DNA of 64,000 nucleotides from Xiphias gladius (taxonomy: Eukaryota > Chordata > Actinopteri > Istiophoriformes > Xiphiidae), in NCBI RefSeq assembly GCF_016859285.1, contig NC_053408.1:10493213-10557212 (forward strand), given 5' to 3'. Position numbers and translations under genes: made by a program. The notes below the pieces were generated by a model that did not search any database, was not told the origin of the DNA, and saw only the letters and a program-made list of their open reading frames with translations. This document shows positions 1 to 12,800 of the stretch, piece by piece. How positions within the stretch are numbered: the stretch's first letter is position 1; each line of letters opens with the position of its first letter.

Positions 1-1437
1 TCAGATTTTATGCCAGCACTCTCAGCATGAGACTGTATTTTCACATGAATACAGTTTCTCTTTCTCTTTCACACAAACAGATATACAAAATGTGTGAATA
101 TGATATTTAACAATCAGCGTTAATATGCTCACAGCCTGCTGTCTGTCTCTGGTTCTCTGTCTTTTTCACATATACATACACTCCTGCAGAAATGAGTGTA
201 TGTAAAACCCAAACCCTCCACTTTTCCCTAATTCTATAGGAGAATTTGTTTATTAATTCCCTCTGAGATTAGAAATTTCTTTTCCAAGGTAGACCATGCC
301 AAGAGCCTCTTCACAAGAGATAAAACAGTTGCAGGGGAAAAACCTACAACTCACGATTTGACACAAAAATTACGATGTAGTTAAGAGAAAAGTCAAAGTA
401 GTACATTAGCAGACCAGTAAACACTGCGTGATCAAGATCCACAGCTTAATCAAGATGCTGATTTTCAGCTCTAATTCGGTTTTTCAACTTTTGAGTCTCC
501 TATCAGTGAATTCCATGCAAAAGAAAAGAATAAAAGACAACACTTTTTGCCTTATTTAATTGCAGCCTTGGGGGACTGGTAGTAGTATACAAGCATATAG
601 TACAACCATAAATGGTCATTTCGAGCAGCAGCAATCATTCAGAACAAGCCTGTTTTGATGTAGAATTAAAAATGCAGGCACCAGCGTGTTTTTGGATGCA
701 CAAAAACATCTACCGGTTTAGAATATAAATCAAGTATATTCCTGTGAGCTATTGTTTTGTTTTTGTGGGTCTTTGACAGCTCATTGGTCTGTGTCTTGTG
801 ATTCTATCAGTGTCTCTAGAGACCTTGCAGACCTGTCACCATTGTTAAACAGATACATAGCAGTGTGCATGGGGATGAGGCTCAAAGCCATAATGACATG
901 CAACACACTTGAGATATTATATTAAGTGTCTGCAATGTCACCAGAGATCAATATAGAAAAGGGCCTTTAAGCAGGTCCTGCGTTATAAAATAACCTTAGG
1001 CCCTGTAATGAGATAAAGAACTATTAGGCACCTGTGGTTTAATATAATCATGATTTACATTTTTATGCATATTATTATCCACATGATGTATATTCCTTAT
1101 AAATCAGTTTAATTTGTTAACTTTGAGGTGACTCAATACATACACATGAATACACAGGGAGACAGTAGAAGCGCTGTTGGGGGAGGTCAATGGAGCCCCA
1201 CAGGTTATTTTTAACAGGGGTCACAAATTACCTTTGCATGGCCATGTGGCACACCATATTGTACAATTTCCATTGTCACATTGCTCTTGTGCTCAAAAGC
1301 AACAGAATTAGTAGGTGTAGGTGTGTTCTGTAATAGCCCAACAGCAGCAACAGAGATGAATTGTGCAATCATATCCAGAAAGAAACGAGCATGGAAGAAA
1401 TGAAAAGATTCTTGACGTAGGTGAAAGTGCCAATACA
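1..1437. other. non-coding, upstream intron of kcnh4
   Basis: No exon with splice signals and protein similarity was found. In particular there is no sequence resembling the PAS/eag domain of ELK channels, so the 5' exons of the channel must lie left of the window. The stretch is AT-rich with no clear repeat. Confidence 0.5.
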
Positions 1438-1600
1438 TTAATGTAAAAATACTCCATTACAAGTTCAAATCCTTCATTCCAAATATTACTTAAGTAAAAG
1501 TACAGAGTTAAATACTAATACATGTAGAGCACTTTACTGTTGTAGCTGGTTAAGGTGGAGCTACTTTTAACTACTTTATGTACAGTTAAGATGTTTAGTC
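1438..1600 (-). repeat. partial dispersed teleost repeat
   Basis: Short phrases such as ACTTAAGTAAAAGTAC and AAAATACTCCATTACAAGT are the reverse complement of phrases in the copy at 3.17-3.62 kb (for example GTAATAGAGTATTTTTAC). I recall this family as very common in percomorph genomes. This copy is truncated and inverted relative to the other. Confidence 0.55.
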
Positions 1601-1601
1601 C

Positions 1602-1930
1602 AGTGGTTCCCAATCAAGGGATGAAGCCCTCCAAAGGGTCTCCGGATAAATCGGGGAGGGGTTGTGGGGTATTGTACTATTATAATTATTATGGTTTTTG
1701 GACATCTTCATTAATTCTGCTTTTTTGGTGAAATATTGGATAATTTTACCTCTTTGGTCCTTGAACAGTCATTTAAACACCATCTGAGAAGTTTAGAGGG
1801 GAAATGTTTCTACAGTGGAACTGCTAACAACATACTGTGTGGAACTATGAAACTACTGTAGTGTTTTTGTCAGATTGTAATGATGGAATCAAACCTTCAG
1901 CATCAGAAAAGTTTAATAATTCAGGCTGAG
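1602..1930. repeat. dispersed teleost repeat (CAGTGGTTCCCAA type)
   Basis: It begins with AGTGGTTCCCAATC and continues with stretches I recall from a common fish interspersed repeat. A second, diverged member seems to lie at 33.97-34.29 kb. Family assignment is from memory, not from a database. Confidence 0.4.
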
Positions 1931-2439
1931 TTATTATTTAACACTCCTGTATTACGACCAGTCAGGCAGTTTGAGAGTGATAGCAGGGTCTAATCCTACA
2001 TTTTCAGTTTTAATATTCCGGCAACCTGTTGTGTTTATGTATGGATTGTGCCTTTATGTTTCTTAAATTTTCAATATCCTACTTCTATGATGCAACAGAC
2101 TGGGGAAGCACTTGTTGGAGTAATTATCAGTAATTTACAGTAATTCTGCCAATAAAAAATGATTCCAGTTAGGCTTCACTTTATTGTCATTTATTATAGA
2201 ATATAGAAGGAAGAGCATATTTGATTAAAACACTTCATTACTGACAACCCTTATAACCGCTGCAAATTTATGGATTTACGCTTGTTGATTTGGTACAGGC
2301 CTGAAAACGAATATACTGAAAGGGCGGAGGGCCCCATTGAGGCTTCATAACGGGCCCAGATTTCTTTGCAGCGTCACTCAGTACAGTGCTTGTTGACAGG
2401 AAAAAGCAACCAGCGGATTACATTTTACATATTTTCTAA

Positions 2440-2760
2440 AAACAGCAAAAATGGCGGTTGAGCTCAGAAACAATCCGTTGACAACCCGTGAGGACACGTT
2501 CTAAAGCAGTGCCGTAACCATAGCAACTGCATTTCCACTTAACGCCAGTTAGCTCGCTCGCTTTTTGCCTGTGGAAATAATCTAGTTTTAAAAAAAAAAT
2601 AAGGCAAAATTAAACTCACTACAAAGGAAAAGCGTCTGGGAAAAAATTGATTCCGACTGGAGAGTTTGGTGTTCGGTAGGTAAACCGTTACAATACTGCG
2701 ACTCTGGGGTGTCCTGCCATACGAAATAGTCAACGACCACTTCACCTGCCACTGCTGGAA
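2440..2760. promoter_or_regulatory. candidate promoter or enhancer with RFX X-box and YY1-like site
   Basis: This part is richer in CpG than its surroundings. At 2514-2527 it carries GTAACCATAGCAAC, which fits the palindromic RFX X-box consensus GTNRCC-N2-RGYAAC. At 2449-2456 it carries AAATGGCG, part of a YY1-like ATGGCGG core. The ATG at 2451 opens a 17-codon frame reaching a stop at about 2504, with a possible donor (GTGAGG) at 2488. No known gene start was recognised. Confidence 0.3.
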
Positions 2761-2817
2761 AATCAGTTAGCCAAGTCCGTAGCTTTCATAAAGTTGTTAT
2801 TCATTAAAGGAAACCGA

Positions 2818-3160
2818 AAGGCAATTATGGCAACGCTCTTTATCTCTCCTCCCCATCCGTTTCAGTGCCTTCAGTTTCCCCGTTTCTATAATACACCGGG
2901 TTTTTTTTTTTACACGATTTTTCTCCTTCTCCATCTGTCACTCTAACCTCCTCCTTCTTTTGGCCTCATTCCTCTGGATCCTGCTGTCTCTCGCCGTATT
3001 GTCTGTCACTCTGTATCTCCCATTTTCCTCTACTTTTAAATTATCTCTCGCTTTCCCTCTTTCTTCCCCAGTGAAGCTCCAACACCCAAGCCCTCCATCC
3101 ACTCCAGCCTCCAGCACTTCATTTTTCATAAGGACAATTTTCAAATACTTCTACATAACT
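2818..3160. other. pyrimidine-rich non-coding tract
   Basis: Strongly C/T-rich sequence, rich in CTC and TTC runs, open in one frame only because of composition. A similar tract follows at 3.6-3.75 kb. No gene was recognised. Confidence 0.4.
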
Positions 3161-3164
3161 TGAG

Positions 3165-3617
3165 GACCTCGATGTTCTGCAAGTTTCTACTCATATTTAA
3201 CTACATTTTAGAGGGAAAAACTGTTCTAATTAGTCCAGTAATGCTACATTATAAATAAGGATTTTACACAAAAAAATCTATGAACAGTTTATAAAATATG
3301 ATGCATTTGCTAAAGATTAAATGACCCAGTAATGTATTAAGAAGTTAAAATTAGTACCATCTCAACTGGCAACAACATTAAAATTCTGTTAACACAATGA
3401 TGCATTACTAATAATATAATTTATGACAATATAACACTGACAGAAGCTATTTTTCTGCATAATGAGTACTTTTAATTTTGAGACTTTAGGTATGTTTTAC
3501 TCATAATACTGAGATTTTGAATGCACCGTTTTTTCATGTAATAGAGTATTTTTACATCGTAGCATTGCTACTTTTACTAAAGTCAAGGATCAAAATACTT
3601 GCACCACTGCCAGCCTC
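3165..3617 (+). repeat. dispersed teleost repeat, near full length
   Basis: Ends with AAAATACTTGCACCACTGCC and contains phrases (TATAAAATATGATGCATT, TGCATAATGAGTACTTTTA, TAGAGTATTTTTACATCG) that I recall from an abundant fish non-autonomous repeat. The same family occurs in reverse at 1.44-1.60 kb. Confidence 0.55.
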
Positions 3618-5148
3618 CCTCTACCGATTATTACTATATTTTTTCCCATTTTGTTTCTTTCTTCTTTCTGTCGCCCCCTTCATCTTTCTTTCACTTTTTC
3701 TCTGTCTGTTTCTTTCTGTCTGCCTCTCAGTGGCAGTTAGCTAACCGTGTGGTCCTCTGCCTCCACACCACAGCCGTGTGGTGATCTGCTCTGACTAGAT
3801 CTCTATTTGTAGCCCATCAGCCTGCCAGCCAAGGAAAAAAAGGGCTTGCTATACTTTTGGTGGAAAACAAAGAGATGTACATAGATCTTGAAATACTGGC
3901 ACAGCCATAAAAAACATAAACAGAAAGAGAGACAGAGGTGCCAAGTAACTCCTTAAAGTTTCAGAAATGGAAGTATGGATATATAATTTACGAATGAAAA
4001 TCTGATAGCAGAAGTTGCACATCTCCACAGACCTTCATGTACCTTAGGTTCAGACTGTAGATTTTGCATCCCTTTTAAATGATCCGTGACACACTGCATC
4101 ACCTCCTCAAAAACATGTTCAGCTTGACGTCTTCTTTCCTAAGGGCTCCTTACCAAAACGCAAACACTCTGACTGAGTTTTTTGTTTATGTCTGTTCTGC
4201 CAGTTTTGATGCTGTCAACCCATGAGTGTATCATAGTGTAACCAATCCTAGGCCTGATGACAAGAAGCTCAGATTTTCAAGCTGCTCCATTTCCCATGGG
4301 AGAGCCACTATTGCCTCTTTTCACTTTAATGCACTTGTCAAAGGGCTATGAAAGAGAAAAATAGTGCAATCTAAAGGCGTTTTAAGTTGTGATGCAAATA
4401 CTTCTTTGGCTACCTGTGAAATACAGAGCTAGCCCGTGCTTTCACATCTTACGTTCCCTCAATTTATCTTTTTTTTAATTTTTTGTTTGCCCTTCACACA
4501 CTCATTCACAAACAAACTCTCAGCAGGTGAATATTCATCTTTATTCTCTTGCTGTCATTCAGTTTAGTGTAGGAGAATACTGGATTGCCTGTTAAGTGTA
4601 ATGTTCCTACCATCACATAATTAGAAACTGGGCAATTCAGAGTCAGTTCAAGAGGATGACTAGTATTATCTCACAGAGTCTTGAGGTCTGATTATGTTAT
4701 ATTTATATTGTATTTTAACAGTTGTACTCCTGCTGCACTGCTGCTCAAGAGGAGTCACTTGGGAATAAAGTTAAATTATATTTTGGGATATAAATTCAAG
4801 ACTGAGGATCCTCTGCAATAGTTTGTTCTAGACTCTGTGCTTGAGGGCGTGGGGGAATGGTTGCTGCTTGAGTCACATGGTGAGCCATGTGTATCTCCTT
4901 GCCCATCAAGGACAGGCTTTTATCAGTGCTAAAGCCCAAAGCATGCTGGGAGATGTAGTTTGAACAGTGAGCTCTGGGCTACATTGTGAGTTAATGAAGT
5001 GCGAAGACCAGCTGTAGCTGCGTGACATGCCGTCCTATGTGTCCCCGTAGTGCTGGGCTTTTCTTTTCTAATCATTGGGATGTGCTCAGCTGAGACCGCC
5101 TCAAGTGCTAAAGGTCAGGTGGGCCTCCTGACCTCTGTGATGTAAGGC

Positions 5149-5179
<31 letters not shown>

Positions 5180-6643
5180 CAGGCCAGCTTTTGCTGACAT
5201 TGCTTGAACTATCATTAAAGTGGCCACAGCTGTTGATGACAGTCAGCAAGGTCTTTCTTCTCGATTTTCCCTTTATGGACGTCTGGACACCATGAAAAAA
5301 CCATCAACTGAGGGATACTGTGATAAAAACTTATCTTTTCACCAGAAATTGTCCAGTGTCAAGCAGCTTTAATCAATACAGTTTTGCTCTCACTGGGAAC
5401 AATTTGAACGTTTTTCCCCCCAGTATAATGTACTGACAGATATTTCACTGAAAAAAATTTGAACGTTTCCTTTCCTGCATTCATACAGTGCAGTGTGTCA
5501 TTGCTCTTCTTTTTGGAGTACAAGAAAAGGTTGTCCACTCTCTCTCAATTACTTTCAATGAGAGTCGATCTATTCCCTCCAAATCAACCAGGGAGCTTCA
5601 GAACCCATACAAGGAAATCTCAGGTTAAGACATCATTAAACAGCCTCCTTGTTTCTGGCCTCACCTGTTTGTGAAGTGGCCACATTGTTCGTGGATGGAT
5701 TACTGCCCATTTATCTCTCCTTTCTGTTTCTCTCTCAATACTGTCAGAGGTAATAGCTTCTCCTCCTGTCTCCTAAACACGGCTAAGGCTATTATGCGCC
5801 AAGTGCATGGCCCTATTTGGAACGGTGAAGTCTCATTAGGTGCCGAATGGACTCCCCACCTCATCAGAAATAGAAATTCATACTTACTGCAATTGGATTT
5901 TTAATAAAAATTAAATGAGTAGAATGAATAAGCAATAGGGCTCCAAAAATAACAGCAGTGGACAGTTAATGTTCTGGTTTCCCTATTTTCCTTATAGTAA
6001 CACAGCAACCATTGTACTGTACCACCTTAGAATCGAGGCACTAATGGCATTTGGAGGGATGAAGTCATGCCACTGTTGAGTCATGTATGAAATTATAAGG
6101 CATCAATGTTGGTAATAAGTTTCCCCCTAGCTGACCAAAGTCATATCTCTGGCATTTGTATTGTTACTGGTTTACTGCACAGCCATTTAAAAGGATTATC
6201 ATTGTCTATAAGAGGCTGTCGAGAATAGATAACCAGCAGCGTTACCGTATCTGTTTCACTTGAGTTGCCTCCCATACTGAATCATCAGTGGTCAGAGCAC
6301 AAGAGAGGGTGTTGACATTTATATTGTCTGTTTCTGCAAAATCTTGGCACAGCAATGTCCCTCTGATTATCATTTATTTTCATAGCACTGCACCTTGTGA
6401 GCATCTGGTTCCATCGGGGCTTCTCTAGAATGCTTTGAGACTTTTGTATATTCATTACCTTGAGGTTAAAATCCAAGAGGCTGTTATTATTAGACTTTCA
6501 CCCCTAACAGGCAAACCCCCATCTATACGTGTATAAGTGTGTGGTTGCATATGACTGGATATGTGCTCTTATTGTCTGTTTCAACAGAAATATTTTAAGG
6601 ATGTTTTTGCCCTTCTATAGTTCGTCTACCTGTTCTCTTACAG
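3618..6643. other. intron of kcnh4, no gene seen
   Basis: Long AT-rich tract without supported exons. It holds a 26-base A run at 5154-5179 and ends in the pyrimidine tract and CAG acceptor (6641-6643) of the first visible kcnh4 exon. Short open frames here lack splice context or recognisable similarity. Confidence 0.5.
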
Positions 6644-6884
6644 AGCATGATTGACAAGCCTTCAATACCGGAGTACAAGGTGGCAGCAGTGCAGAAGTCG
6701 CGCTTCATTCTGCTCCACTACAGTGTGTCCAAAGCCTTGTGGGACTGGCTCATTCTGCTCGCTACATTCTATGTGGCTGTCACTGTGCCCTACAACGTCA
6801 GCTTCACGCCATACGATGATACTGTAACAGCTGCACGCTCCACCATCGTAAGCGACATTGCAGTGGAAATGCTCTTTATTATAG
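6644..6884 (+). CDS. kcnh4: kcnh4 exon: pre-S1 linker, S1, S1-S2 loop, start of S2
   Basis: Acceptor CAG ends at 6643 and donor GTGAGT begins at 6885. The exon enters in phase 0 and leaves in phase 1. It encodes the conserved [10 protein letters not shown] segment, S1 ([18 protein letters not shown]), and the start of S2 ([11 protein letters not shown]). The ATG at 6647 is internal and is not the protein start. Confidence 0.93.
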
Positions 6885-9800
6885 GTGAGTATTGATAGAA
6901 GTTCTTGAGAAAAGACACGGCTCCCCCATTTTTATCCAAAGTTCTTGTGTTATAGCTCAACAAGAAATAACAGGTTCAAACGTTTTAACTATCATCAGTT
7001 TACTAATTGTGTAAAGTTTTGTCAAATATATAACAATAATATTGTGGTGCTTTGAAGGTATTTTTTATGCGGTAATTTCAGTTTTTTTTCTTGACACCTG
7101 TGGTAACAGGGATCAAGAGCACCTCAGGCCTCCTTTTCCCCAGAAAGTTCCCCTTGTTCCAGGCAACCTAGGTTTTGTAGTCCCTTCAGGATGTCCTGGG
7201 TCTCTCCCAGGGTCTCCTCCCTGTTGATAATCCTTGATAAACCTCTAAAGGGAGGCACCCAAGGGATGATTTGAGGTGGCAGAAATTCAGTGTTTTCCTC
7301 TTAGTGTACATGAATGGCGCTTTGATTTGGAGTTCATGTCAGATTGCTGAGTCCCTCAACTTGGCAAAAAAGAGGGAGGCCACCAGCCATGCTAGAGAGA
7401 AACCAATTTTTTTGTTTCTGCAAGCTCATTTACTAGGTCATTACCCAGACTTAGTTTGTTTATTGTAACTGCTTGTATTTCTTATTTCTCTTTTGAAGTC
7501 ACCTGGCTAATTGATAGATTGCATATAAGTAAATGCAAACAGCCTCGTATAGCACTCAAAATAAGTCATGCTTGCCAACAACGTTCAGGGAATATGGTAT
7601 ATTGGATAGGAGCTACAACTAATTTTAATTATGATCATCTTTACAGCTCACACAATTCTAAATATTGCTGTTTATGCTTTCTAAAATTCACCATCATTAT
7701 CATCATCTTACCTTCTTTTAACTTCTCATAACTGAAATTTGCATTGAATGATGAGCCATCATCTCTGCAAACATCGACAGCTTGGATGACAGATGAGGTT
7801 TTGTTACATCAGGCCTCACACCCAGAGGTCTGCTTGGTATGTGCTTGCTACATTCTGACACTAAGGTCTGGCAAACTCACTGATCCATATGGATAGTTTA
7901 AAACACTGACATATTCCAGTTGTTACAAGCCTCAGCTTTAGCTCCCGATGCATATTCAATTTCTTTTAATTATATTGTTATTATTTCACAGTTACATTAA
8001 TATGACTACAATTGGGATTCCACCATGTATTCTATATTTTAAGTGTGGATGACAAACATCACGGTGTGGTCTAAATCATGCATTTCATACAGGTGAACCA
8101 TTGGGACTGAATCTGAGCTTTTGACCTTTCACACTTGTCATCTTTCTTCACTGTACACAGTGTTTGTTTGTTTTATTATATCAGTCAAAAACTGCAAATT
8201 TGTGGCAATGTTCAATGAATATGAGCATGATTATACCGTCAGTTACCTGTAATCTTCATATTTGCAGACATTATCCTGAACTTCCGCACCACCTATGTGA
8301 GCCAGTCAGGCCAGGTGGTGTATGAGCCACGCTCCATTTGCATCCACTACGCCACCACCTGGTTCTTTGTGGACCTGGTGGCTGCCCTGCCCTTTGACCT
8401 GCTATATGCCTTCAACATCACAGTGGTGAGTACTACTGCTCTCCCTGATTGCTGACATATGCGGGAAATTGATGATTGATCATAATACATTCGGATTACC
8501 CCTGAAATGTGTTGCTTTTGGTTATAAAGCACCTTCCATTTTTAAGGCTGCTGTTGTTACTGCAAGCTTGCCTATGTGATGGGTACTTACAAGATCGTGA
8601 TTCATAGACAAGATAAGCACATTTCTTTGAGCAAAGTAACTGACATCTTTTCTAAGCTGTGATATCCCATTTTGTATATGCACTATATCAACAATCAAAG
8701 TGTGTTTCCAGATATAACATGGTGTGTCCAAAATCTGAATAAACTGCTTTTCTGCTACTCAAACTCAGCTCTCTCCCTTTCATCCTTTCTCTTTTTCTTC
8801 CTCACTCTGCTCCCCTTTACTCCGCTCTCCAACTCAGACCTCCTTGGTCCACCTGCTTAAGACAGTACGCCTGCTGCGTCTCCTTCGTCTGCTTCAGAAG
8901 CTGGATCGCTATTCCCAGTACAGCGCCATGGTACTGACCTTACTAATGTCTGTGTTTGCGCTGCTTGCACACTGGATGGCCTGCATCTGGTACATGATTG
9001 GACGCAAGGAGATAGAGACCAATGAGACCTGGGACATTGGTGAGTCTGAATGAGCCCTTGCTGAAGTGGAAGCTGAAGTATGAAGGTCAGGTTTGGTGTT
9101 ATTGTTGTGTTATTATTGTTACAATTATTCATTGTCTTTAGTGTGACTTCTGACAGGAAATAAAACCTAATATGTCATTAAACTATTTATTCAATAGTTT
9201 ACGCGATTGCTGACTATCCAGACTTGATTCACTTATCATAAGTTCGATCTAAGTCAGTTGTCTAGTCTAATACCATAGACTGGATTTTGCCAGTACAGTG
9301 AGTAGACATTTGTTTTGTCCCCACTCAGCTATAAATAGTCATGGCTCATCTATTGGGATGTCTAGCTCTGCTCAGTGGTGAGATGGTGGCGAACACCATG
9401 CTCTGGCACTTTAATGAGGACTGCCTGAAACCAGATCAAAAGCTGATATAACAAATGACTGGTAGCAAGCAGCACACTAATGTCTTGTTTGTGTCGTGTT
9501 TCAACATGGAGACCACTAATCAAAAACAGACAGGCTTTTCTACTCTACTGTATATATTATCTGAGCAATATCTGAGCACTTATTATTTACAAAATTACCT
9601 GCATCAGATCAAAGAATGTAACCATGTTTAGGTGTTCATTACCACCAAAATGACCACAAACAAGTGACGTTTAATCCTGCAGCCTAACAGCCACATATGA
9701 TTTTTAAACAACCAACTAAAACAACCAAAACAGCAACACACATGCTGAGATATACTGCAATGTACAGCAAAATTAAACATTTGGTCCATTCTGCTGCACA

Positions 9801-12800
9801 GCTTGTGTGTGTGGGTGTGTGTGCTTCTGTTTGTGTCTGTATGTGTGATTGTGCATACTTTTGTGTCAGTATACTCTGTCTATAGGGAGGTTAGGTCATA
9901 CCTGCTAATTAACACTCTGCCTTATTTATCCCTGGAGGAGCCAATCTAATTCTGCCCTGTCTCGCACCGGCACACCAGCCTGCTGACACTGCTGACAATC
10001 TCTTTCTTACGCACACAAACACACAGACCCAAACATGCACTTTTGTCTCTCTTAGACCAGGTATTGTAGTACCATCCTGCCACAACCATCTAGTTCTGAG
10101 TTGGCAGAGGACACACAGACAACATGAACTATGGGCTTTGGACATTGTTCTTCTCTTGTGTTCTACCTCTTCATTCAAGGGTGGCTCCATGAGCTGGGCA
10201 AACGTCTGGAGACGCCCTATATCAACAGCACGGTGGGCGGCCCGACAGTGCGCAGCTCCTACATTGCTGCCCTTTACTTTACCCTCAGCAGCCTGACCAG
10301 TGTGGGCTTTGGCAATGTCTGTGCCAACACTGATGCTGAGAAGATCTTCTCCATCTGCACCATGCTCATCGGCGGTACGTGTGACACTAGGGTACATTCT
10401 CCTTCTGACATCCTGGCAGAACTGTGCCTCTGTTTGGCACGCCAATGCTAGAAATTCAGCAGGAAGTGGATTGGATGGTTTGGCTGGCCTTTAAGACGCA
10501 GCTTGTTGCCATCTTTATATACAACTAACAATTATTGGTGCCGCAACCCATAAGATAATTGTATGTTTATTTTTCATACAGACTGTTTGTCAGAGCAGTT
10601 ATATATAAGCTGTAAATTACTTTGGCACCTGCATGGATCAATAAGCACATAAATGGTACAAGTGTAGACTATTGGGTACTGATCAATATGAAATTCTTCT
10701 TTTATTTTGAGGCAGGAAAAGTATTTGAAAGGAATGAAAAATAAGTTATCTTAAAAAAGTTGATTTGTCATTTTGAGAAAGCTTTCAAAATTAAATTGTA
10801 TTATTTTTACCGAGGGATACAAATGCTCAGCCATTATATTGTCATTTACTGTCTTTCATGCTATTTGTTTCCGTGTCTCACACAGCACTGATGCACGCCC
10901 TTGTCTTTGGCAACGTAACAGCCATCATTCAGCGTATGTACTCACGCCGTTCTCTTTACCACACACGTATGAAGGACCTGAAGGACTTCATCCGTGTCCA
11001 CCGTCTGCCTCAGCAGCTCAAACAACGCATGCTGGAGTACTTCCAGACCACATGGTCTGTCAACAACGGTATAGATGTCAACGAGGTAGCAATCCCTTTT
11101 ATCGCTGTGTTCATGTAATATCTTTGTAAACAGTTCTGTCTGCCCTAAAGGAACTTCCAAGCAATGTTTTGATGGCATTTGAGCATTAAATCTGCTGTAA
11201 AATCCATTCACCCTTTGCAGCTGTAGCTGTTTATGATATTGTACAACACATGGCTGCCGGTAAACCATCAACTGGCATCCTGTTGAAATTCAAAAGAGGG
11301 TAACTGGTGGCAACACAGTCCATTCCCTAATTACAAATCAGTGTCGCATCTCTTCACATCTGTCACACATCCCCAGCTCCTGCATGACTTCCCTGATGAG
11401 CTGCGGGCTGACATCGCCATGCATCTGAATAAGGACATTCTCCAGCTGCCGGTCTTTAAGGGGGCCAGTCGTGGCTGCCTGCGCTCTCTCTCCCTCCATA
11501 TAAAAACCTCTTTCTGTGTCCCTGGGGAGTACCTGATCCGTCAGGGCGATGCGCTTCATGCCAACTACTTTGTCTGCTCTGGGTCTCTGGAGGTGCTGAA
11601 AGACAGCACGGTGCTGGCCATATTAGGTTTGTATTGTAGTCAAGTGACTTGTTTAGCATCATGTTTAAGGTGTTCATGTAGCATAAAGTCGAGCAAGAAA
11701 GTGAATTATTTATTCTTTACTTTTAGGAAAAGGGGACCTGATTGGGTCTGACCTGCCTGGAACAGACCAGGTGATCAAGACCAATGCTGATGTGAAGGCC
11801 TTGACCTACTGTGACCTGCAGTATATCAGCGTACGAGGCCTGAGAGAGGTGCTGGAACTTTACCCTGAATATGCTAGCGTGTTTGCCTCTGATATCCGCA
11901 ACAACCTCACATATAACCTGCGTGAGGGCAGCCAGGACGAGGTACTAAATACACACTCACCCACCAAAACCTGGTGTTGATTAAATGTGTTGTTAGAGTC
12001 TCTTTTCTATTTGTACTTTAACTAATTTCCAAACTATCAAAACTTTAATTCAGTATGCTTAAACCTGAGCTTACCAACCCATAATCCTTCAGCCAACATT
12101 TTAACCACATGTTTATTATACTGTACATCAGCACAGGAGAGCAGTGGTGATAAATTAGACACTTGTATTGCATTCTTGTCTACTGAGGCCTCTGTTGGTG
12201 GAGAAATTAGTATATTTTCCTCTTCTAGAATAGATTTCAAGTGTGTGGTAGTTAAATATTTCTGCAAATGGTGAGTCATGAAATACAGTAAATACTTGTT
12301 CTTTGATTCTAGAGGGCTGGCAACAAAACTTTATATTTACTGTTTATGTTTTAGATAGCTTAAAATGTCTCCTATTCTAATACACATTTATCTGCACATC
12401 AAGTTTATTTACATACAAATTGGATCCAGATGTCAATCAGAGATATTGGGAAGATTATTCCTTTTCTTGGTTTACAGCATAACATGTTGTTTTATAAAAG
12501 TATTTTAAACATATTTTTACATGTGCATAATCATTCACATGGAAGTTGCTAATTGTTGTAGCTTTGTATGAAACGAATGTATGTGTTGTACATTATTAGA
12601 TTGCACCACTGATTGCACAGTACAGCAGACATTACACCCACACCAATTCCCCCTAAATTTATCTGATAGTGGAATAGACCATACAACCTACCAAACAACA
12701 TATTTGTGCTCCCTAAAGAGTCTTTGTCACTCTCCATGACACTTGTTCTGCCACAGCAACCAAAAGGCTGTTGGTGGCTTGATTGTCACAATAGTTACCA

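Noticed and set aside
9909..10445. 178-codon antisense frame
   Set aside because: Shadow of the pore exon plus intron. No domain, and no splice signals on the minus strand.
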